Part shown: positions 39,147-50,092 of the stretch, piece after piece | Layout of the letters: each line of letters begins with the position of its first letter | Numbering within the stretch: position 1 is the first letter of the stretch | DNA from: Poronia punctata | Taxonomy: Eukaryota; Ascomycota; Sordariomycetes; Xylariales; Xylariaceae | DNA length: 64,000 nt | Reading direction: 5' to 3' | NCBI GenBank assembly: GCA_022579005.1 | Contig: MU401510.1 | Location: 5,297-69,296, forward strand | Position numbers and translations under genes: made by a program | The notes under the pieces: generated by a model | Seen by the model: the letters and a program-made list of their open reading frames with translations, nothing else | Database searches by the model: none | Told to the model about the DNA's origin: nothing

Positions 39147-41297
39147 ATGGGACTGCAACCTCGGATTGGATCTGGCGTTACTGGCGACGCGCCCACAAAT
39201 AATGGCGCGAACGGCCAGAAGAAGAAACAACCCTTAGACATCGAGGAAATCTTGCGAGCGAAGAAGGCTGCCGACGCGGCTGCGGCAAAACCCCGATTCG
39301 TCCCAAAGGCCGAGCGAGAGCGTCTTGCGCAAGAGCAGAAACAAAAAGAAGAGGAGGAGAGGCGAAAGCGACATGCAGCCGAACAAAAAAGCACATGGTC
39401 TGGTACTAGCCGCGACGACACGTCACATCGTTACGCGCAAACGGCCGTGCCTACTGGCCCGAAGGCTATGCGTAATGGAAGGTACCCCAACGATAACGAG
39501 AAACCCGAGGTGCGGCCGAAACAGAATGAAGGGAAAGCCGGGAGCAAGAGAAAAGCGCCAGAAGAGGACGAGGCCGCTCAGATTCGAGCGAGATACATGG
39601 GGCCGGAACTGAACCAGTCGACATTTTCGGCGAAGAAGAAATCGAGGAGACATAGGGATAAATTCAATTTCGACTGGGATCCCCACGACGATACGAGCCA
39701 TGGAGACGCCCTCATCCATTCACAGAACTTTACGCCGTCTGTCGATGACGGCGGCCTTCTTTCGAGGTACCGCGGCTTAGTTGACGATGAAGATCTAAAA
39801 CGGGCCAAAAACATCATGGCTGGCGACAGAGAAACAGGCAGGGAGCGAGCCGGAAAACTGCTCGAGATGGCCCTACGAGTCAAAGAAAAGGCCAATCGAA
39901 ACACATTCGGAAAACATTGGTCAGAGAAGAAGTTGGAGGATATGCGTGAGAGAGACTGGAGAATTTTCAAAGAAGATTTTGGCATCGCTACGAAAGGCGG
40001 CCTCCTGCCAAATCCCATGCGCAGCTGGAAAGAATCAGGCCTTCCTAGACGACTACTTGAAATCGTCGCTAGAGTTGGCTATGATGAGCCTACCCCTGTC
40101 CAGCGGGCTGCGATCCCCATTGCTCTGCAAGCCCGTGATCTTATTGGCGTAGCTGTTACAGGTTCCGGAAAGACGGCTGCCTTTTTGCTGCCTTTGCTCG
40201 TCTACATATCCGACCTACCACCGCTGGACGAAATAACGAAGAACGATGGGCCGTATTCACTTATTATTGCGCCCACCCGAGAACTAGTGCAGCAGATCGA
40301 GTCGGAAGCGAAGAAGTTTGCGGAGCCTCTGGGGTTTACTGTCGTTAGTCTGGTAGGTGGACATTCGCTGGAAGAACAGGCCTATGCCCTTCGCAACGGT
40401 GCCGAAATAATTGTCGCTACGCCTGGTCGTCTGGTCGACTGCATCGAGCGGCGACTGCTGGTCTTATCCCAATGTTGCTACATCATTATGGACGAAGCAG
40501 ATCGTATGATAGATATGGGTTTCGAAGAGCCGGTAAACAAGATTCTTGATGCGCTGCCCGTCACAAACGAGAAGCCGGACACCGATGCTGCCGAGGACGC
40601 GCAGCTTATGACCAGGCCCCTCGGTGGTAAAGATCGCTACAGACAAACGATGATGTACACGGCAACTATGCCGGCAGCTGTTGAGAAAATTGCCAAGAAA
40701 TACCTGCGCAGGCCGGCGACCGTGACGATTGGTAATGCTGGTGAAGCTGTTGATACAGTCGAACAGCGTGTCGAATTCGTCGCGGGAGAGGATCGACGTA
40801 AGAAGCGTCTGCAAGAGATCCTCTCGTCTGGGGAATTCGCGGCGCCTATCATCGTATTCGTCAACATCAAACGCAACTGCGACGCCATTGCGCGCGAGAT
40901 CAAACACATGGGCTTCTCGACCGTTACTATGCATGGAAGCAAGACTCAAGAACAGCGAGAACAAGCATTGGCGTCGGTACGTAGCGGGGGTACAGAAGTC
41001 CTCGTGGCTACTGATCTTGCTGGCCGTGGTATCGATGTCCCAGACGTGTCCCTGGTCGTCAACTTCAACATGGCTATGAGTATAGAAAGCTATACACATC
41101 GTATCGGTCGTACGGGCCGTGCAGGCAAAAGTGGTGTGGCTATCACATTCCTGGGCAACGAAGATTCGGACGTCTTGTATGACTTGAAGCAGATGCTGTC
41201 GAAGAGTTCAATATCAAAAGTGCCCGACGAGTTGCGAAGGCATGAAGCTGCACAGCAGAAACCTAATAAGGGAGGCTTCAAGAAGATTGAGACCTAA
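39147..41297 (+). CDS. PRP28: DEAD-box RNA helicase Prp28 (U5-100K/DDX23)
   Basis: Spliceosomal ATP-dependent helicase that exchanges U1 for U6 snRNA at the 5' splice site. From ATG 39147 (MGLQPRIGSG) the protein has 716 residues, normal for fungal Prp28. The N-terminus has LDIEEILRAKKAADAAAAKP followed by RFVPKAERERL, typical of the family, then an RS/charged region. Helicase motifs in order: Q motif region (SWKESGLP...PTPVQRAAIP), motif I AVTGSGKT at about 334, PTREL, TPGRLVD, motif II DEAD at about 448, motif III as TAT (YTATM, about 503), ATDLAGRGIDV, and HRIGRTGR at about 650. TAT rather than SAT is usual for Prp28. No intron interrupts the core. The in-frame stretch upstream of the ATG is open back to about 39033, so a short upstream exon cannot be excluded. 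Confidence 0.95.
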   Translation: MGLQPRIGSGVTGDAPTNNGANGQKKKQPLDIEEILRAKKAADAAAAKPRFVPKAERERLAQEQKQKEEEERRKRHAAEQKSTWSGTSRDDTSHRYAQTAVPTGPKAMRNGRYPNDNEKPEVRPKQNEGKAGSKRKAPEEDEAAQIRARYMGPELNQSTFSAKKKSRRHRDKFNFDWDPHDDTSHGDALIHSQNFTPSVDDGGLLSRYRGLVDDEDLKRAKNIMAGDRETGRERAGKLLEMALRVKEKANRNTFGKHWSEKKLEDMRERDWRIFKEDFGIATKGGLLPNPMRSWKESGLPRRLLEIVARVGYDEPTPVQRAAIPIALQARDLIGVAVTGSGKTAAFLLPLLVYISDLPPLDEITKNDGPYSLIIAPTRELVQQIESEAKKFAEPLGFTVVSLVGGHSLEEQAYALRNGAEIIVATPGRLVDCIERRLLVLSQCCYIIMDEADRMIDMGFEEPVNKILDALPVTNEKPDTDAAEDAQLMTRPLGGKDRYRQTMMYTATMPAAVEKIAKKYLRRPATVTIGNAGEAVDTVEQRVEFVAGEDRRKKRLQEILSSGEFAAPIIVFVNIKRNCDAIAREIKHMGFSTVTMHGSKTQEQREQALASVRSGGTEVLVATDLAGRGIDVPDVSLVVNFNMAMSIESYTHRIGRTGRAGKSGVAITFLGNEDSDVLYDLKQMLSKSSISKVPDELRRHEAAQQKPNKGGFKKIET

Positions 41298-41976
41298 GGT
41301 TGGATTTAATGTTACGGAATAGGGTTCTGTTCAATCGTGAATATTAGTATTAAAGATTGAGATACCATAAAGGGTAGACACATGGCTATATCTATTTGCT
41401 TATATTTGAAATGATATAGTGATAATAACCTCTTTGGCCTGTAAAGTGTGGATTATTATGCTATAAACCTCCTGGCTTAGAGACTCCATTTTACATCCAT
41501 CGTGACTTTTACCGACGACTTTTGGCCACCAAATATATGTTCAGATGATCCCATATTCGCCCAAGGTAGATAATTAGGACTTAAACGCCTCTCTGTTAAG
41601 GTAAAACTGCTTCTGTGCCTGATAAACTCACATTTGCATGGGAAAGGGGTCCGCGGTGAGCCCTTTGGTTGTACGATTACTCGTAAACGTACAGAGTACG
41701 TGTACAATAATAAAGAAGCCACTAACCCTTTCGGGTAGCCGTCATTCCCACCCGGCCAACTTAGCGTTCTCCCTAACGCTATTCTAGGCTAGCCTCAATT
41801 GACCCAGCTCGTCTAGCGTAGCATTGAAAGAGTACCTATCGAATTTATCTTTTGCTCATGCTATCAGTCAATCAATCAGTCAATCAATCAATAATCCAGC
41901 CGACGACTTACCATCCACCCACTCCCAGCGCTTACAAAGGGCTTCAATAGCGCGTGCCTGTATATAAATTACAAAT
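41298..41976. other. Spacer between PRP28 and the mL59 gene
   Basis: 679 bp; PRP28 3'UTR on the left and the promoter of the mitoribosomal gene on the right, with a short (TCAA) repeat near 41865-41892. Nothing else was seen. Confidence 0.5.
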
Positions 41977-42620
41977 ATGACGACGAACATGCGCTTCGTC
42001 GAGCTCGCGAAGCAGCTGCACCCGCGTCTGCAGCGCTTCTTCGCCAAATACCCGCCTGCCCAGATCCTACCGACGACGACACGACTGAACTCGACCACGG
42101 TCGGGGACGGCGCGACGCCCAACCCTTTCCTCCCCTTCAAGCATCCCGTCACCGGTAGATGGCACGACCCGGAATTCTCCCTCAGACGACAGGCCGAGCT
42201 CGTCAAGTTGGCCCGCAATTTCGGCGTTGAGGAGCTGATGCCCTTCACGAACAAGGGCACCGAGCAACGCATACGGCACAGGGTCACGCATGGTCTGCGT
42301 GTGCGTGGTACGGGTGTTGGCCAGGTGGTCAAGGGTCACAAGCACGAGAGAATGTTGGCTACAAAGTATGTCGAATTATTGGTCTTGGCACAGACCGAGT
42401 TGTTGGGTGCTTGGACGCATTTGCTAACGCCGGGAACAGGATGGAGAAGAGGAGAACAGCTATGCTGGGTATGCCCAGGCTTGTACGGGAATGGAGAAAG
42501 GTATGTTTCAGTTTGATCTGCGGATGCAGGTCATATATATATATATATATATATATGTTGTTACTAACCCTTGCTTTCTTCCAGACGGGGAAGAGCAATT
42601 GGAAGAAATATCCGAAATAA
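41977..42620 (+). CDS. MRPL25: Mitochondrial large-subunit ribosomal protein mL59 (YmL25-like)
   Basis: Component of the fungal mitochondrial 54S subunit. Three exons, 41977-42365, 42440-42500 and 42585-42620, give 161 residues, close to yeast MRPL25 (157). Splice sites are GTATGT...ACAG and GTATGT...CCAG, and the second intron carries a TACTAAC branch. Conserved stretches: LHPRLQRFFAKYPP, FLPFKHPVTGRWHDPEFSLR, RQAELVKLARNFGVEELMP, KGHKHERMLATK, then MEKRRTAMLGMPRLVREWRK and GKSNWKKYPK at the end. The N-terminus (MTTNMRFVELAKQL) is basic and amphipathic, consistent with import. The second intron contains a (TA)n microsatellite. Two in-frame Met codons at residues 1 and 5 are both possible starts. 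Confidence 0.9.
42535..42556. repeat. (TA)n microsatellite inside an mL59 intron
   Basis: About eleven TA units just upstream of the TACTAAC branch site of intron 2. Length variation here would alter intron size but not coding sequence. Confidence 0.9.
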
Positions 42621-43273
42621 GGGATCGCGTTTCGAAATTTTTAATATTTTTGCTTTATCCTATCAAGCTCATAGACTTGTGTATAAAAACTGTACAAACG
42701 TTATCCAATTACAGCAGGAGACCCAAAAACCACTATTTTCCGACCAAATGCAAGCAGGCGTTTCTCCAAGTTGACCATGCGGTTTACATAAGTCGATTTG
42801 AAACCACGTGCGGACATGAGGCCCTTATGACGGGCACTAGGTGAGCAAGTACGGTAAGTATTCTGCATGGCCCGGGATATAGTGTCTTTGGGTAACACAG
42901 TTTCATACCTTGATATCTACACGTAAAACCTCCATGTTGCGCTCACGTGACCTGATCAAGCCATTGACTCGGTGACCCATCAAAAACCGGTTTTCCAGGT
43001 GAACGACTTATTCAACCCAAGATGACTTCAATGCTTAACTTGATCTCATAGATCCAAATCCGCCTTGGTTCCCCCTCCTAGTTGCCTTGTGCATATATCA
43101 ACTAGACAACAACCGAGGTGTATTATTCCCCAATTTCTTTCACAAAACAAAAAATTAAAGTGCTGCACTACACATAACCCCCCCCCCCCCCCGCAGCTAT
43201 ATATCAATGCAACGGAGTTGAACGGGGGTGACCGAACCGAACCACAAAAAATCTCGGACAAAAGCAACCAACA
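42621..43273. other. Spacer between the mL59 gene and DPH4
   Basis: 653 bp; contains a C15 run (43178-43192) in the DPH4 leader. No gene was seen. Confidence 0.5.
43178..43192. repeat. Poly-C run (15 C)
   Basis: A C homopolymer about 80 bp upstream of the DPH4 start; count likely approximate. Confidence 0.9.
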
Positions 43274-44239
43274 ATGCCGCCAACAATATCACGGACCTCG
43301 GCGGAGCCGACTCTCTACGAGATCCTATCCCTTTCGCCAAAACACCTCGAAGGTCAGGCCCCTTCGGCGCAACAAAAGTCCATCAAACATGCCTATCACA
43401 AGGCACTACTAAAGTACCATCCGGACAAGAATCCCGGAAACTCACCTCCATCATCCCCGTCACCATCACAATCACAATCTCAAACCAATTCCTCTCCTTC
43501 TCCCTCCAAATCCAAATCAAAATCAAAATCAAAATCAAACCCCACCCCAGTAAAAAAACCCTCCTCCCAAATCACATACACAATCGACCAGATCCAACAA
43601 GCCTACACCGTCCTATCAGACAGCAAACAACGCCGAGAATACGACCGGCACCTCCTCCTCACCGCGCAATCCCACTCCTCCCACTCCCTACACACGCAAG
43701 CCTCGGAGGCGCAATTCCACGCCGTCGGCGTAGAGACCGTCGATCTAGACGACCTGGCCTTCGACGAGCGCACCGGCGTGTACCATGCCCCGTGCCGGTG
43801 CGGCAACGAGCGGGCTTATCAGTTCACCGATGCCGAGCTGGAGGAGTACGAGGACGATCTCGTGCTCATGGTTCAGTGTCTGGACTGTAGTCTCTGGCTG
43901 AGGGTCTTGTTCGACGCCGCCGAGGACGAGGACGAGGACGATTATCCCCCTCCGCCCGCCAACCCAAACTATTCGGCATCGACAAATCCGAATTTGCGCC
44001 AGGGTGCCGATTTCACGCACGGTTCGGGCATTAGAGGCGGCAACTTGAGTGCGAGCGCACCTAACCAGCCATTGGCAAGACAGAGGAGCGGAGGGTTAGC
44101 GACGGAGCGCAGAGGTAGCCACAACGGCAGTAGGAGTGGGAAGGGTTGGCGGTTCAATTTCAGTTTCAACTGGGGTCTATCATTATCCGGTTCAGCTTCT
44201 ACCGCAACAGCAAATACAAGCTTAAATAGCCGGGATTAA
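43274..44239 (+). CDS. DPH4: Diphthamide biosynthesis protein Dph4 (J domain plus CSL zinc finger)
   Basis: J-protein needed for the first step of diphthamide formation on elongation factor 2, where it works with Dph3 and the Dph1-Dph2 iron-sulfur enzyme. Single exon, 321 residues. The J domain starts TLYEILSLSPKHL, with HPD at residues 49-51. Helix IV resumes at ITYTIDQIQQAYTVLSD...REYD. Between them is an insertion of roughly 40 residues made almost wholly of Ser, Pro, Lys and Gln (about 56-97). The CSL zinc finger has CRCG and, after an acidic stretch, CLDCSLWL, so all four Cys ligands are present. An acidic run (DAAEDEDEDDYPPPP) and a long Ser/Gly/Asn-rich tail of about 90 residues follow; family members usually end soon after the zinc finger. 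Confidence 0.9.
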   Translation: MPPTISRTSAEPTLYEILSLSPKHLEGQAPSAQQKSIKHAYHKALLKYHPDKNPGNSPPSSPSPSQSQSQTNSSPSPSKSKSKSKSKSNPTPVKKPSSQITYTIDQIQQAYTVLSDSKQRREYDRHLLLTAQSHSSHSLHTQASEAQFHAVGVETVDLDDLAFDERTGVYHAPCRCGNERAYQFTDAELEEYEDDLVLMVQCLDCSLWLRVLFDAAEDEDEDDYPPPPANPNYSASTNPNLRQGADFTHGSGIRGGNLSASAPNQPLARQRSGGLATERRGSHNGSRSGKGWRFNFSFNWGLSLSGSASTATANTSLNSRD

Positions 44240-45704
<1,465 letters not shown>

Positions 45705-48648
45705 TTTGTATGTGGTTTTGTCGGTTTAATCGAGACTGCGAGATCGAAATCCTATTAGCTTATTCGGGTCGGATATATTGCAGGAGGAAACAACAAAGAT
45801 GCAGACAATGTCAAAGGAAGTCCGGAACAAGAGTGCGCGGGCTGCGAAGGACTACAGGCAGGGAAAGAAGTATTGCATACAGCTCAGATAAAGCAGCGGG
45901 AATTTAACTTGGCTTCAAGATCGAGATGTATACGCGGCTAGAAGGAGCGCTCTGATATTTTCTCAGGGGATGGTAAATGTGGTCTGGGAATGGGAGTGGA
46001 AATGGGAATGGACTTGAACAACAGAGAAATATAGGTGAGAGCCCCCCGCAATGAGTGGGGTTTGCGCCTACCACTAAAAGGGTGAATAACGCGTGCACAA
46101 GACGTTCAAACGGATGTATAGGTCGTCGCAAGGGGTAATTGATGTTATCGATGCCCAGTAGACTTTGTTGGACGCGATTAAAAGACGGATAGAAACTTGT
46201 AAAGTTCTGCAAAGGCAAACAATAGCAAGGACGATGGACTGGGCGAGGCAAGATGAGGCAGGGCAGGACAGGACAGGGCGGTCGAGACAGATGTGGATGG
46301 GAGCGATGACGACAGGTGCAGCCAGACGGGAGGGAACTTGGGGGAATTTCAGGGTTACAGGCCAAGCAGAACAGGGGGAAGGAGAAGCCGTTTGTTACAG
46401 CAGCAGTATCAAAGATGGGGTTTGAGCCTCTATGGCATTTGCCGACTGTACGTACCTTGGGTATGGTATGAAAGCGAGTCAGAAGTTTGTTTGGTGTTGT
46501 AGTTTGGATAGTGATAAGAGACCAACTTCAAGTTGCGCAGATGTGATGCACAAGAAAAGGAACAAGGAAAACGCAAAATTACGAGAGAGGAAAGGGAGGG
46601 AGGGAATTGGGCGGCCAGGTTAATGAGGTCTTGTATTGTTGTGGTGCAAGTGCCCCAGCTGGTACATCCGGTAGTGCTTTTGGGTCGGTGGAGGGGCGGT
46701 GCAAGCCTGCACCGGTACAGTTCCAGCTGGGGAGGCAACATTGACCGCAATGCCCAATCGTGCCAGTACTTATCGTAGACTAGCCTGCCTCTGCTGTTCA
46801 CAAACTTGGCGGTACCTGCCTTCTGAAGGCCTTGGCCAGTTAATATCTACAGGTACATATGCACGTTATCTATCCTATTTTTAAGGAAAGCTTCTTGGTA
46901 AAACAGCCTGTAGAAGTATGTAGGTAGGTACCTGTTGCATTACTTTTCCAAGGCAGCTAACAGACCTCGTGAGATACCTCCATTACCTAATAAGGTATCT
47001 TGTTGTGCCAGAGGTACTTACCTGTACCCACTTACTTCCTATACCACTTTCTAGGTAGCCTCAATGGGTAAAGATGGTAGAGGAGGTACCTAAAGGTACA
47101 TGGGAGGGGCAGGCAATGCCGTGATAGGTGTACCTTAGGTGCACTTACCAAAGGTGATCTTGAAATACCTAATCGAAAGTACTGGAATTGCTACAGGCCT
47201 CCAAGGTGAAACACATGAACATGGATCACTCAACTCTCCTAACCTAAGGTGAGAGATGATTTGAAAATGCCACCCAAAATGTCTTCATAATGTGTAGTTA
47301 ACCAGGCCTGCAGGTTATGTATCTACCTACATAAACAAATGCCCATCCATTATCATCACCTGATCTAAGCCCAAATATTCAGCTTGGGATTGTTGATAAC
47401 ATTGACCCAGACGTTACAAGTATAAGAACGGCCATCTTTTGCAGCAAAGGAGTCACCGTCTTGAGTTTTATGAGTTTTACCTGGCTGATTCTGTCCAGTC
47501 ACAGTTACTGCTATCCACACCTGCCACAGCATTACAGTCTAGTGGAAGAATGCTTAAAACAGGAGCAGGTACATGCAGGTGGTTGATGCTGGCAGGTGAT
47601 TGTCTTCCCAGGCACCACCCAATTGTGCCAGGTACAGTAGATAGGGGGCGGTCGGCAGAAAAGGGCCAACCAAACAACAAGCACTCAATGCTAAGCAGGC
47701 AATTGTAGAGATCTCCGGCTCAACAACCGAAGCACCAAACGTTTGGCGGTATTACCTTTGGGCTTGCATAGAATGACATCTACATTGTTACCCTACGTCA
47801 GTATTCTACAGAGTACCTGTTACTTATTACTGCCCAGCGATCTGTCTTGCAACGCAAGCCAAGCCGAGGAAGCACCCAGACCTTGAAGATCGGTCTGGCC
47901 ATTTAATATTAGTTCCAAACCAGGTAACGATGGAGACTGATTATTGTCATTTTACATTGTTGTTTTTGATGCAGTAGTAATTCAGTAATATGCCCCAACT
48001 TCTATCCAAGACCGTGGATACAAGTATCTACATACCAAATGAGCCGGATTCCCCACGTATTGCCTGTGGGTATGAGACACGGTGGTCTCGTAGCACCACT
48101 GCGAAGTGAAACAGCAGAGCTTACCAAGGCCCCTCGCATAACATTAGGTATGCTCTTCACAATTTCCACGAGACCTCCGCTCATCATCACGATCCCATGT
48201 TTAAGGTTTTCTTCTTCCTCCTGCAAGCTGTTGCCCAGCACAAATGTCAGTTGCGCCATTGGAGGTTGCGGTTGTCTGGAACGAAACTATGTATAAACCA
48301 CTGTAATTTTTATCAGTTCCAGCTGGCAGGTTTGATCGGTCTATACTCGGAATAAGCCTGATAGGTTGGTGCCAACGTTGGATATCTTAATCACTACCAC
48401 TATAGGTATCTTCGAGTATGAAAAGAGGTTGGCTTAGTTAGAGACGGTAAGGTAGAACTCGTAGGTTAGCCTTTAGGCATAGGAACAGCCCATGGGTTGC
48501 GCGTGTAGGGTAGGACATCTCCGAATAGGTAGCCTGGTCTAGGTAAGCTTTCTCCAAGCTTCGACCAGGCAATGTCACGGGTGGCCTGAGCTTGGTGCCT
48601 GATTGCTCCGCTCCGCTCCGCCTGGACCCGACCTGACCGCAGTTTCAA
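45705..48648. other. Divergent spacer upstream of 14-3-3 and IF1
   Basis: About 3 kb with no gene. The 46.9-47.3 kb part is dense in TAGGTA/TACCT motifs. Nested inverted repeats lie at 46653-46732. The ends are the 14-3-3 and IF1 promoters. A long frame at 45904-46365 on the minus strand is Pro/Ser/His-rich with no domain and was not accepted. Confidence 0.5.
46653..46732. repeat. Nested inverted repeats upstream of 14-3-3
   Basis: Outer arms CCCCAGCTGG (46653-46662) and CCAGCTGGGG (46723-46732) are exact reverse complements 60 bp apart. Inside is a 7-bp stem, CGGTGCA (46697-46703) and TGCACCG (46708-46714), with a 4-nt loop. Each CAGCTG core is itself palindromic. It could be a set of protein-binding sites about 1 kb upstream of the 14-3-3 start, or chance. 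Confidence 0.6.
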
Positions 48649-48653
48649 CCAAT
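48649..48653 (+). promoter_or_regulatory. CCAAT box (CCAATCA) in the IF1 promoter
   Basis: CCAATCA lies about 350 bp upstream of the ATPase-inhibitor ATG and about 140 bp upstream of its inferred leader intron. CCAATCA is the preferred core of the Hap/NF-Y complex in fungi, and respiratory genes are its classical targets. One pentamer is weak evidence on its own. Confidence 0.35.
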
Positions 48654-48791
48654 CATAGAGCTCCAATCGCCTGCTCGAAATCAGCTGCCTCGTTTTGACT
48701 ACTAGCAAGAAACTGCGTCATACCATACACCACCTCATACAACCATCCTCACAACACATTCTTCGAATCAAACTATACACGCGCCATCAAG

Positions 48792-48995
48792 GTAGGTGAC
48801 TTCCCTTTCCACTGGAATACCATCTGACTATTTATTGTCGATGTAAATCGAGATCTGCTGTTTGTTGTCACCAATCGGCATACCTGTACCGTCAGAAGCA
48901 GAGCTAGCTTTTACCTCCAGAGGTCCTTTTGCTCTCTGTGTTTCTTTAAAGCCCTGTCCTAGCTAACACGTGCTCTCCTCCTTGTCTTGCTTTAG
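48792..48995 (+). other. Probable 5'UTR intron of the IF1 gene
   Basis: Donor GTAGGT after AAG, a GCTAACA branch site near 48962, a pyrimidine-rich stretch and TTTAG at 48995, only 8 nt before the start codon. All splice signals are present in good order; there is no transcript to confirm it. Confidence 0.55.
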
Positions 48996-49003
48996 CTTTC
49001 AAC

Positions 49004-49725
49004 ATGTACCGCCAGACCGTCATGAAGGCGCCCTTCCGCGGTTCCGCGATCAACGTTTCCCGCCGAACCTTCACCACGACTTTGCGAGCCATGGGTGCCG
49101 GTGATACCGGTGCCCCCCCCAAGACCGGTGGCCAGGGGTACGTCTTCCGATCTTTCCACAACCCACATCCCAATCCCGACCGTCTTTTCCTCCTCCTCAG
49201 GGTCCTAGAAAGGAAACAGCGGGACATGGGCCCCAGATGAGGAAAGCCGGTTCGGCTTTTGAGTGCTTGCGTAGGATACGGAGCCCTGAAAAGCTCTGGC
49301 CTTTTTGTCGCCCGATCGGCCATTCTTGACGCGAATATAATATGAGGAAAACGACGAAGAGAAGCTAACGACGGAATGCTTGGAACAGAGATGCCTTCCA
49401 GCGCCGGGAGAGGGCTAGCGAGGACTTCGCCATCCGTCAGCGCGAGAAGGAGAAGCTCCTCGAGCTCCAGAAGAAGATCAAGGAGCAGAGGGCTCACCTC
49501 GACAAACTGTCTGATCACATGTGAGAATTCCTCTCTCTACTTCTCCGTCCCCGGCCCCCTTTACACTTTGGTGCCAATGGGTATATCGGTCTTATCAACA
49601 CGGAGGAAATCCGCTCAGTCCTTCTATGCTAGAGCAAGTGAAAAATCGAGTCGCTCTGCTAACGCTTTTGCTTTACGCTTTCTAGTGACGAGTTGACCAA
49701 GCAACAAGGCGGCGAGCAGAATTAA
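49004..49725 (+). CDS. INH1: Mitochondrial F1F0-ATPase inhibitor IF1
   Basis: Small matrix protein that blocks ATP hydrolysis by the F1 sector when the membrane potential falls. Three exons, 49004-49137, 49389-49520 and 49686-49725, give a 101-residue precursor. The N-terminus MYRQTVMKAPFRGSAINVSR is a typical matrix presequence (basic, hydroxylated, no acidic residues). The inhibitory helix follows: DAFQRRERASEDFAIRQREK, where the FxxRExAxED-like core is conserved in the family. It continues into a coiled coil, EKLLELQKKIKEQRAHLDKL, that mediates dimerisation. Splice sites are GTACGT...ACAG and GTGAGA...CTAG, and phases agree. It is convergent with NSP1, with 367 bp between stop codons. Confidence 0.93.
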
Positions 49726-50092
49726 TGCAGCAACTCCCGGAGGTTGTTCCGTCTAGAACGGTTCTTGCTGCCTAAGGATTCCTTGGCATCTTCTCATTTT
49801 TGTTGGGAGATAAACAAAGAAGCAAGGATTCTCAACCCTCGAGCATCCGGGTTTTCGTAGACCCAGTGTTACGCATAATGTACATATGAATTACCTGCAC
49901 CTATGGTGCCTTGTACTCTGAAGATCTCAAAATATAGCAAAGCATCTCGGCTCGAGTTATATGTACCTCGTTGCTTTCTCTTTTGTTCATCTGCAACACA
50001 GTAACTCGATTGATGCCCGTATCATGTCTAATCTTACATGCAGTGTATGACCGTAGACAATTTAATTCCGACCCCGAAAAAGTGATATGACC
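49726..50092. other. Convergent spacer IF1 / NSP1
   Basis: 367 bp between convergent stop codons; presumed 3'UTRs only. Confidence 0.5.

Noticed and set aside
45904..46365. 153-residue Pro/His/Ser-rich frame on the minus strand upstream of 14-3-3
   Set aside because: Low-complexity, lies in the 14-3-3 leader/promoter and has no family feature.
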